Origin: Symbiodinium kawagutii
Taxonomy: Eukaryota > Sar > Dinophyceae > Suessiales > Symbiodiniaceae
Length of the DNA stretch: 64,000 nucleotides
Direction: 5' to 3'
NCBI GenBank assembly: GCA_009767595.1
Contig: VSDK01020354.1
Coordinates: forward strand, 22,501-86,500
Below, piece by piece: positions 58,201 through 64,000 of the stretch. Position numbers and translations under genes: made by a program. Every line of letters starts with the position of its first letter. Within the stretch, counting starts at the first letter, position 1. The notes under the pieces are model-generated. The model did not search any database, was not told where the DNA came from, and was given only the letters and a program-made list of their open reading frames with translations.

Positions 58201-58808
58201 GTGTGCAAGAAAACAGCATTGGGGACTGGTACACTGCACTCCTGCGGGGTTGCAATCAGTTCATCAAGCTTCAGAATATGAGGACGTCTGGTCGATGAGG
58301 ACAACTGCAGACTGGCATGGTCATCATGATCCGTTGCAGGTGCTTCAATCTCAGGCTCAGGGCCAAGAGAAGGCGAAGGCACCACAGAAGAATTCGGGTC
58401 TGCGAGGTCCATCAAGGTGTCAACGGCATAACACTCATCCAAGTACGACTGACTAGGGGGCGGCAAAACAACACGAATGTAGTCTCCATGCTGTACATCA
58501 CGCAGGCGTACATCTGAAAGAGGCCATAGACCATGTTGATGATAAACAATACATTGCTGCTGCATCCTGTCGCAATAATGCTCCTTGTCAATCTTCTGCA
58601 AAACATGAGCACGAGCCACTTGATGGTTGAACACCAGAACTTGTCGACGTGCTAGAGGAGGAACATGAGGAGGGTCATGTGTATGCGTCTCCACGTCGAG
58701 CAACACAAGTTTGGCTGTCGAGGCAATGGGAAGGTCCCGCACATGGTGCAAAATATAGCTGGGGACTTCAACGTGCTCACCCGGAAGGGGTCCATCAACA
58801 GGGTGCAA
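52227..58808 (-). CDS. LINE polyprotein: RNase H, EEP endonuclease, reverse transcriptase, zinc fingers, methyltransferase-like domain
   Basis: A 2193-codon open frame for target-primed retrotransposition. Numbering starts at the TTG at 58808. RNase H at about 244-392: D249, E293, D325, H372 and D382 in the usual TDG...E...D...GHxG...NxxAD arrangement. EEP endonuclease at about 477-732: N483, E521, H599, D632/N634, D697 and terminal D725-H726. Reverse transcriptase at about 985-1420: APGPD (993-997), motif A with D1121, motif B RGSRPGSP (1209-1216), motif C VDD (1260-1262) and a downstream K-T-E (1303-1305). Zinc fingers: C1592/C1595/H1608/H1613 and C1628/C1631/H1644/C1655. C-terminal domain at about 1890-2110: LYSGRRREGD, D1931, SGPPCETW (C1967) and MEHP (2032-2035), resembling C5-methyltransferase motifs I, IV and VI. 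There is no ATG at 58808; the frame continues upstream after one TGA, so the true N terminus is probably the ORF at 59024. An RNase H placed before the endonuclease is unusual, since LINE RNase H normally follows the RT. Confidence 0.95.
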   Translation of the reverse strand: MHPVDGPLPGEHVEVPSYILHHVRDLPIASTAKLVLLDVETHTHDPPHVPPLARRQVLVFNHQVARAHVLQKIDKEHYCDRMQQQCIVYHQHGLWPLSDVRLRDVQHGDYIRVVLPPPSQSYLDECYAVDTLMDLADPNSSVVPSPSLGPEPEIEAPATDHDDHASLQLSSSTRRPHILKLDELIATPQECSVPVPNAVFLHTHAPTVDLGPVYDLGAVVRCKEATLSYCASLPTWTGQTPHRLDFYTDGSSNLEDHRAATGVFLVVDTAQGPMLGGFRALTLADVTTAPYAENAAVTVALLWMLQLLDLFRMPPNAFMVSVHFDCLMAGRLADGQWMAHQPVDLYVLNRNLVFWIQQRHHCVIQWTHVHGHSGDPMNEAADCVAWAALHQWIPAPAFEEVLRYVTMDFTMYDDWHWVWLIEAARHAHPALPRLRGHFLVFDVSSPLEAATRTSVPNLVPAVVRPTSQVREHRSIQLRIATANVLTLYTADQSAGAYLSARAEALIHAFDAAACDFVGVQETRSRLHGYASTDRFHILSSPADGGGHGGLQLWIRKRIPYEGRFLEIAQQDLRIEQESHGVMVVSVLSPDLMINLVVAHAPNMSHGDISGDWWRSFSSVIGHLRSPRVVMIDANARVGSEESDAIGPLHAETQNIPGTALHELLESSGMMAPQTFDLYHRGPSFTWQHPNGATARLDYLLIDQDCITADAQTEVSSVDLSLQRFDHFAVEGLFRLPLRHGAPLPDPPPALPDDQHVSSSAPPTVSWSCDVHSHAAALQGWLRIMAPPAKPTGPRKRHLSEATWHLIQSKNYHYRRLRQVQASFDRGVLRACFEGWARTCSASSHEPPDSCWMALIDRSLAHHWYWHRTLSAKVTAAVRADDRAYYEQLAWHQGKVGADEGFPAIWKVIRGLLPRNQRKRQASSRCIGPSLDALMQHFNQIEAGLPTSPEELHSQCVRRQLEQADTIPLQVLPQHLPTRVMLEQVTSRTKANRAPGPDQLSINLLKQVMPFGSATFYAFYLKLWVLAAEPLQGKGDQICPIGKKPGPLTISNVRGIMLMNCLNKLFHALLRKMALPTIQRLRLSFQLGGFQKQQTTFATLHLRSYCQAATKKGCSLATLFVDVRHAFHSMLREHVCDAPDHTLPEQLRPFLESEGLSWSDLCAEVVPHSKDLASHLPWTTMRVVQDMHSDTWFWLRGPRGEAPCLSQTWRGSRPGSPIADLIYNRLMSVLLTQLTQLINEDSTIQQAVDRFMLAVPCITWVDDIAVPLLSAQAADLVPLVQRIVPQVAALFRSFGLRLNLSRGKTEIVLQFRGPHAASHRQTLLFNEFCQIDLDDGTRLHATDTYKHFGVTFAQSFNLDAEVHQRLSKARTAYRQLSKTLFNNRRIPVALRLQLLESLILPVLLHGCGAWTLLSPRLYRVVDTQIVRWQRAICGQGFWNSCPLTGDQFRAHRQLPALSLRLAKHRVLLALQMAHVVPWEMTAALSAEDDLVDQSWLQALRHGLRWIIGEDPTHRLSGSSLTVEDIFQWMASSTPDDAKQVRRLLRNVLLQEKTIHEVSAGYQTFVQQCLEHNLVLSDPVASSDDPSTLSTHSCTTCGVQFGSIQALSAHKWKAHGIRSVQRQYMAGTTCPICGLCLWTTQRLQQHLQRSMSRPGGCFELLQQYYDPVPEEDRLRLNEVPDHLSHVDRLPAVPMVGPLRPLHETAWERHHALQVQQWQRRWDLEGYPEALDLSLASSYGDVFTTATRSWIDDSSLGDLRDLWCDALDRDPDRSGQVLWAFCQWGQTRLYDFLESLVDPDLQMSIERDFLDFVACFPMWSLLAWRETLDHAVEPSPVFSPPVSVPDTRSIRLREPLPDAFACPSSLLDAFTTRRVVHLPTWPGVPLVQDAQGQLHLWILHLYSGRRREGDCHHWLQQAAERHLPHLRVHMLSIDTAIHPSRCNLMGAAYELILRLCRRGAIGLILSGPPCETWSSARHLECRPGGPKPLRSKSRLWGLRHLSTAELKQLLNGSSLMVRGLVLELAALLSGGAAVMEHPMIPKDPTYATVWSASFHLHYLMQLPNARAVAFEQWRYGASCIKPTLLRSVGLPGFASRFLAHGDEPLQPRPTALLGGFDWMTKQYRTAAAKEYPNHMCFSLVDSALAALAHRLRSESPSICPSDQLQSDEKDWMAAVEHDSSTVFASHFRADYQPTSL

Positions 58809-58832
58809 TGCAAAGATCTCTCGGTATCGTAA

Positions 58833-59024
58833 TCAAAGCTTGTGGGCAACTTCATCTACCATATCCTCATAGGCATCAAGAGAAACATAGATGCGATCCG
58901 GGGTTTGATGGTTCAGGCGGTAGACCACGACCAAATATTGATCATCACGAGGCGCACTGGTAGGCGACCGGGACCGGGCTTCCTGAGAAGAGCCATGACC
59001 ATCATCACGTCTTTGCATCAACAT
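58833..59024 (-). CDS. N-terminal segment of the LINE polyprotein, cut off by in-frame TGA
   Basis: A 63-residue frame opening at the first ATG inside the element. It is in exactly the same frame as the 2193-codon ORF; only the TGA at 58833-58835 and eight sense codons (TTA to GCA) lie between the TGA and codon 58808. The segment is hydrophilic and arginine-rich at first, then turns into a compact-looking stretch (DQYLVVVYRLN, DRIYVSLDAYEDMVDE) that flows into the next ORF, so the two were evidently one protein. The stop could be a CGA-to-TGA decay mutation (CpG context), a read-through codon, or a sequencing error. Calling this a separate ORF1 is less likely because no RNA-binding motif is visible. 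Confidence 0.7.
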   Translation of the reverse strand: MLMQRRDDGHGSSQEARSRSPTSAPRDDQYLVVVYRLNHQTPDRIYVSLDAYEDMVDEVAHKL

Positions 59025-59032
59025 AGTCACAT

Positions 59033-59060
59033 CAACAGGCAAAATATATCAAAATATCGA
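59033..59060 (+). repeat. Target-site duplication, 5' side of the LINE
   Basis: Direct repeat of 52133-52160 with a single mismatch. It marks the 5' end of the retrotransposon; unrelated AT-rich genomic sequence follows. Confidence 0.9.
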
Positions 59061-59542
59061 ATGCAACAATGCATTCTAATACTTAGCATTGGACTTTGAG
59101 AAGGGATAGTCGAGCCAGTGCTTTGAGCAGCCCTTTGACAACCAACAGAACTCAACCGCCGAGCGTGAGCTGCATATGACTTTGTGTATACGAGCTATAT
59201 ATCATACAGATATAGATATGATTGTCCATAAGTGGTGGTGGCCTGCCAATTGCCATTGGTTGGAGGGAAACCACCAATCGTAGGGGCTTATAGGGGTACA
59301 CCATCTATGGACATACATGTATTTATATATATATATACAGTATATACACATATTATGTACATGTATATGCATGAAGGTCAATTCATGTAAAACACGTCCC
59401 ACCAGGACCAGTGTTTCAGGTGATCAGTATGCGCACAGATCCTTCTCCAGGCATTTCTGTTGTTGACTGTTGTCAACCAATTCACTTGTACAAGAGGCCG
59501 AGAAAAAAAAGCTATGAGTTCTAGTTCTACCGCTTGTATTCA

Positions 59543-59905
59543 TCAGTTGTAATCCCTATGACCTTCCCCCTGGAAATAAGAGATCAATAAGAAAACTGAC
59601 CCAGTTGTCAGTTGTTGTCGGTCGAATTGCCGCTGTTTTCCACAGCTCAAAACCTTCTGTGGTTGATTGGGTGCTGGATCTCCAATTTTGCTGGCGATAT
59701 TCCTGCATGATTGTTGGGCAATGTTGATGATCAACCAGCTTACGAACAGTTGCCACCGAATAGCAGCATCCATGCCCATGGTAAATAGATGACTGACAAC
59801 CGGTACAACTATTGGCATTGTTGCGGCAACTTGTCTTAAATCATTGTCAACTTGAATGGCAAAAATTGAGCATCCTTGACCATCGTCAACCAGCCTTGTC
59901 ATCAC
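59543..59905 (-). CDS. 120-codon ORF, possible membrane protein
   Basis: Minus ORF (GCSIFAIQVDNDLRQVAATM, PIVVPVVSHLFTMGMDAAI, LFVSWLIINIAQQSCRNIA). Two hydrophobic stretches. It lies outside the LINE, about 500 bp from its 5' end. No family recognised. Confidence 0.35.
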   Translation of the reverse strand: MMTRLVDDGQGCSIFAIQVDNDLRQVAATMPIVVPVVSHLFTMGMDAAIRWQLFVSWLIINIAQQSCRNIASKIGDPAPNQPQKVLSCGKQRQFDRQQLTTGSVFLLISYFQGEGHRDYN

Positions 59906-60596
59906 CCATCATCGTCAATCAGCATCCATAACTATTGGTAACCATATTAACACATTATTATATGACCATCATTTTTACCATCATCAACCAGCTCAACCAT
60001 TCCTCACACTCCATTTGGTATGACCAGCAGAATATCCACCAACGGCTGCATCACCACTCGTGGTCCGTTCTTGCTGCCCAGCTGCATATACCGAGGCAGG
60101 ATCCTAGGCACATGAGAACTGGGGCTGAGACGCAGGGTTCACAGGTTCAGCCTGGCTGATGTTTAAGCAGTTGTAGCAGCTGCAGCAGCAAACCCATCTG
60201 AATCCGAATACAACCAACCAATCCAGGTTGTAGCAGCAAAAAACAACAAATGTCTGCAACTTTTGATGGTGACTTCCCCAAGAATTATGGGGATAGATCA
60301 CACTGAACATGAGGGGTGACAAAGTTGAGAACTCACAGGCTGATTGTTGTATAGTGTTGTCCATTTGCGAAGCAAACCAAATCTCCAGATCCCATCATGT
60401 TGACTGAGCCGAGCACAGACCACCTCTATTGGTCTGCTAGCGATGTCTCATGACTTGCTGGCAACCATTGGGCAATGGATAGATCAATGGAGACAAAGCA
60501 GCCGAACACTGGGTGTTGCTGCGCCTGCCCCCGCATCCACCTGCATCCCCCTGCATCGCAGTGCATCGCCGTGCATCCCCCTGCCCCTTTCGCCAG

Positions 60597-60729
60597 GACT
60601 CTTCCTGTCCCAATGGACCCGCGCAGCCGTGCGGATTCGCTGGCGAGCACCAGCCAGGTCATTTTGGAGCAACTTCTGCAGCACTTGCTCCAAGTAGTTC
60701 AGCCGGATGCCCGTTGGTCCGTGCCCTGA
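60597..60729 (+). CDS. Candidate terminal exon
   Basis: Acceptor preceded by a pyrimidine-rich tract (CCTGCCCCTTTCGCCAG), then 44 codons to TGA (TLPVPMDPRSRADSLASTS, QVILEQLLQHLLQVVQPDAR), G/C third positions. The upstream GCATCSC-type repeats (60538-60585) form the tract. No family recognised. Confidence 0.4.
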
Positions 60730-61510
60730 TCCAGATATTAACCACCACCCGTTGGGGAAAGAGATTGCTGAACAGCTGAGAGCTGTGGTGCATCGCCAAA
60801 AAATCCCATGGTGGTGAGACGTGACGTACGATATTTGGATATATGTGCTGGATTGCTTGTCACGAATGTTGATAAGTGGCAGTGTGTCAAAACCTTGAAA
60901 TTAGACCAAACAAACATGCTGTAAAATTCACCACTACTGTTGCAGAACATTTATGCACATGAAGCAATACCAAACATTGTTTAGCATAATAGTTATATAA
61001 TTAACAATGGTCCTCAAGCACACCAGATCACCTGTCTTGCCCATCCAAAAAAAGCTGCCTCACAACTTTTCCAGTTGCTTCTTTTTCCACATGAGCTGCT
61101 ACTGAGTTGTCGAAGCTTGAAGCCCTTTGATTCTGTTTACACTTGATGATCAGTGAAAGGTTATCAACTTCCAAGAAATCTGCTGCTGTTCAACCGGAAA
61201 GTATGAACCATGATCAGCGAAGGATAAGTAGCTCAACAGGTTGACTATGGCCAGTATGGCTACCGAGCAAAGGATAACTCACATGATTCTCACTATTTGG
61301 ATTTTGGATGCCTTTGTTTGTCATGCCAGCTAGTAAGTAGGCAGGATCAAGGCCGGCTGAGAAAAATGTATCCTAGCCTAGCTATGTATATACCTGGAGA
61401 TGTAAAGTGGGGAATTCCGAAGTAAGACAAACCAAACAAGCAGAACTTGACAATATCTTTGAAGAGTTTCTTGGGTTCCAGGAAATCACACAACTCGAAT
61501 ACTGTATCAC

Positions 61511-61791
61511 CTGCAAAAGGCAACAGCCCAGGGGGCCTGCAACTACCATGCATGAAAGAGGGGCCAATGAGACCGTGTTCGACCGTAGTTGTGTAAAACG
61601 TGCATTCTTCTGTTCTCACACATGAAACATGTGGGGGTATATCCACAGTACCCAAAATTGGAAGGTTCAAAGTCTTGCACGCAAGGTAACAGTATGAGCG
61701 TAGGTGCATGCTGCCCCTTTCTGTCTCGCAATTCAAGAATCTTCAAGATAACTGTTGATGATTCAAATTCTTCAGGGATGTTATCATGCAC
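61511..61791 (-). CDS. Candidate two-exon gene start
   Basis: Exon 1 61791-61681: ATG, 37 codons, phase 0, donor TGC|GTGCAAG (HDNIPEEFESSTVILKILEL). Exon 2 61609-61511: 33 codons, acceptor GAACAG, donor CAG|GTGATA (FTQLRSNTVSLAPLSCMVV). Phases agree. A competing minus ORF (61347-61736, for example HGSCRPPGLLPFAGDTVFEL, with a CAG|GTATAT donor at 61394) overlaps in another frame, so the gene model is uncertain. Confidence 0.3.
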
Positions 61792-62623
61792 TTATACGCG
61801 GTTTTCACCCGTGCCCTTTCAACCTACACCCAAAATGAGTCTCATTCAGAGGCAGTCTGTGTTCGTTGGCTGGGCTGATTTCAAACAGCTGAAAGACTGA
61901 GCAATGCTTGGAAATCGCTTGTGTTTCATGGATGGCTGAATCTCAATACTCCCAGCAGAAATCTTAGCACTGTGTGTGTGTGCGCGTGTGGGTCGCCTGA
62001 ACTGCTAACCTCTAAGCAACAGCCTGTTGGAACCAGCGAATGCTACACCGCATTCTGGGACAACAGCGGAACTGGACTGCGCCTGTGTTCGTGCTCCTCA
62101 TCTCGGAACACGGCCTTTCGATCACCCGCAGGGGACAGCCATCTCTTGTAAGTGCGGAACCATATCGTTGTTATCAATATAGGTACCCATATCAATAGTC
62201 AATAAATACTAGGTTATATTGACTATATTGGGATAAATCGGACAACATTCTCGAATGCTATAATGCAAATATCGAATATAGCTAAAATAGTGTAAGATTG
62301 GGTCACGCTGGCTACCAGTGGGTCATATTGTTTGATAGTGGGCAGTATTGGAAAGCACTGGTTCATATAGGTCTTTGTTTGGTTCAATTTTGCATAATGA
62401 TAGGCCGCATTTTCTATCAAAAGGTCGTATTGGCAATGCGTCAAATAGGTCAATCACTGGTCACATGGGCTAACAATGGGTTTTGATGATCATGCTAAAC
62501 TCATCTTAACAAACCACCCATATTTGCGATCAAATGAACAAATCACCTGTTAAGGTCAACTGAGGGGTGGTTTATTCACTACTGGATCCATCTTGAACGA
62601 GTGATGGCAGCTACCCAATAATT

Positions 62624-62726
62624 GGTGGTTTCTCAAAATTAAAAAGAAACCTAAAAATGGTTGGTTGAATACGAAGAACGATTTATGATGGATGATTTGT
62701 GAGGTCCCCCATTTTGAGAAACTACC
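62624..62726. repeat. GTTTCTC inverted-repeat element, copy I
   Basis: 103 bp from GGTGGTTTCTCAAAAT to ATTTTGAGAAACTACC, flanked by AATT (62620-62623, 62727-62730). Internal AAAATGGTTGGTTGAATACG and GGATGATTTGTGAGGTCCCC. A minus-strand open segment (62734-62830, LTSIASVGGDRPASTVAR) ends next to it with an AAG|GTGAAT donor-like site. Confidence 0.8.
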
Positions 62727-62739
62727 AATTCACCTTGCT

Positions 62740-64000
62740 TGACATTGGTAGTAGCTGCGTTCGTGCAACCGTGCTGGCCGGGCGGTCGCCACCGACAGAC
62801 GCAATGCTGGTGAGAATCTTGCCAATAGCAGTAGATGTAAACCAAGCGACTATCAGTTACTATAGATAGCTTAGATAACTGACAAAAATCCAAAAAAACA
62901 TGCGACTATCAGTTGGCTACTACAGACATCTTAGATAACTGACAAAAATCCAAAAATCATGGTTGCTGTGGTAACTACTATGGTTGCTATAGATAACTAC
63001 TATTCTTCCCATAGATAGCTGACAACAATTGATAAAACCACCTGTTGACAAGTGGCTATACGGCTTCGCTAGGAGGTCTTCGCATGACAATGAACGACTC
63101 CAGCAAACCGGCGAGTCAAGCACTGAGTACCCAATGAATCATTCTGAAACCTTCTACGAATGAAACGCACCAAACTAAACATTATCCACCATCAGAACCA
63201 GTGTTACTTACCCAAACGATTGTTCGCCATATTTACCAGTGACAACCAAGTTGTTCCACTGGTTGCTAAACCATAGCAGTTGGCCATCGAAATAGCATTC
63301 TCTGTGCCGGCCCAAAGTGACCAAATGCAAAAAATATGGCATAGTCAACAGCACCATCCCATCATGACGAAGGGGCCAATCGACACCACCAACCCAGAGA
63401 GTATCTTGTGCGCCCGAGGAATCTTGACGGGAACGCCTGGGAAATAGGCTTATAGCAAATGATTCATGTCATCACTATGGTGGTATTTGATTTTCTGTTA
63501 CCATACTTGTGATCATTATAAACCATTGTCCATCAACACTAGAGCTTTGCTGATTTCAATTTTCAAGTGTTTTGTCTATATCAGCAGTTCAGATGTTGAC
63601 TTGTGACTACCTGCTTACCATGATTGGTATTGAATACTCACTGTTGTCATCTTCTCCTGCAGTTCACCATTTATCTTCATAAATCATCGTTCATCAATTG
63701 TGAACCCATGACTGACCTTCCTGAATTTGTTTCTCTGATAGATGAATCTTGGAGATCTCGACTTCACGCTGCTCAGAAATGAAATCAGAACTCCCTTACT
63801 AAGACGGAGGCCATCCTCCACAAAAACCGCTCCTGCACGTTGTCTCGAGGTCCCTGAAGCATCTTCCTGGGGAAACGAGTCATCCAAGGATTCCTGGTGG
63901 ATCAATGGATCTCAATGCTTCAACTGGGTTGGACTCCAAGGCTATGTGCAGCCCGGTGTTGTGAATCAAACGTTTCCAAGGTGGCGTGGCTATGGACCAA
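62740..64000. other. Mostly spacer
   Basis: Contains the 60-bp tandem copies (62846-62957). Near 63684-63905 a minus frame (RQRAGAVFVEDGLRLSKGVL) is open but unbounded. Otherwise no gene seen. Confidence 0.45.
62846..62957 (+). repeat. Two 60-bp-spaced tandem copies
   Basis: GCGACTATCAGTT ... TTAGATAACTGACAAAAATC recurs with 60-bp spacing (GACAAAAATCC at 62881 and 62941). A degenerate third copy (ATAGATAACTAC, ATAGATAGCTGACAACAAT) follows. Confidence 0.75.

Larger units (their letters stand above)
52161..59032 (-). mobile_element. Full-length non-LTR (LINE) retrotransposon, RNase H-EN-RT type
   Basis: A complete-looking LINE of about 6.87 kb, read on the minus strand. A 28-bp direct repeat with one mismatch flanks it (52133-52160 and 59033-59060). 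Right after the left repeat comes a run of seven T on the plus strand, which is a short poly(A) tail at the element's 3' end. Repeat plus tail is the signature of target-primed reverse transcription. The first ATG of the element (59024) lies only about 8 nt inside its 5' end, so the leader is very short or the copy is slightly 5'-truncated. The polyprotein fills almost the whole element, leaving a 3' UTR of about 65 nt. The only visible damage is one in-frame TGA near the N terminus. One mismatch between the duplications suggests an insertion that is not brand new. Confidence 0.95.

Overview
The window looks like nuclear DNA of a large, repeat-rich protist genome, most likely a dinoflagellate (Symbiodiniaceae or relatives). 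That is an inference from three things: a LINE with a very long dinoflagellate-style polyprotein, sparse short exon-like open stretches in AT-rich spacer, and abundant degenerate GGTTGAT/ATCAACC repeats. Nothing looks bacterial, and I recognise no rRNA, tRNA, CRISPR array or operon.

The one certain gene is a 6.9-kb non-LTR retrotransposon on the minus strand (52161-59032). It is bounded by an imperfect 28-bp target-site duplication and has a poly(A) tail. Its polyprotein has an unusual order: RNase H, then an endonuclease (EEP) domain, reverse transcriptase, two zinc fingers, and a C-terminal domain with a GPPC motif resembling a cytosine-C5 methyltransferase. All catalytic residues of the first three domains are present. 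One in-frame TGA separates the N-terminal 63 residues from the remaining ~2200.

The second notable system is a family of at least nine ~100-bp inverted-repeat elements (ends GTTTCTCAAAAT / ATTTTGAGAAAC), some with 4-5 bp target duplications. Their ends supply a GT donor and an AG acceptor. At least four copies sit exactly at the edge of exon-like open frames, and removing two of them as GT-AG introns (20197-20281 and 43405-43502) joins the flanking frames. They are candidate introner elements. A second family (TGGGTCAA...TTGACCC), a lone 111-bp inverted-repeat element, a 20-bp minisatellite of about 43 units with 80-bp higher-order structure, and many microsatellites fill much of the rest.

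Outside these, single exon-like segments are scattered on both strands, with a run of minus-strand candidates from about 19 to 31 kb. They were called by eye from open frame, base use at third codon positions and GT/AG edges. None matches a family I recognise. In 64 kb of six-frame sequence, many open frames of 60-100 codons occur by chance, so these entries are leads with low confidence, not established genes.
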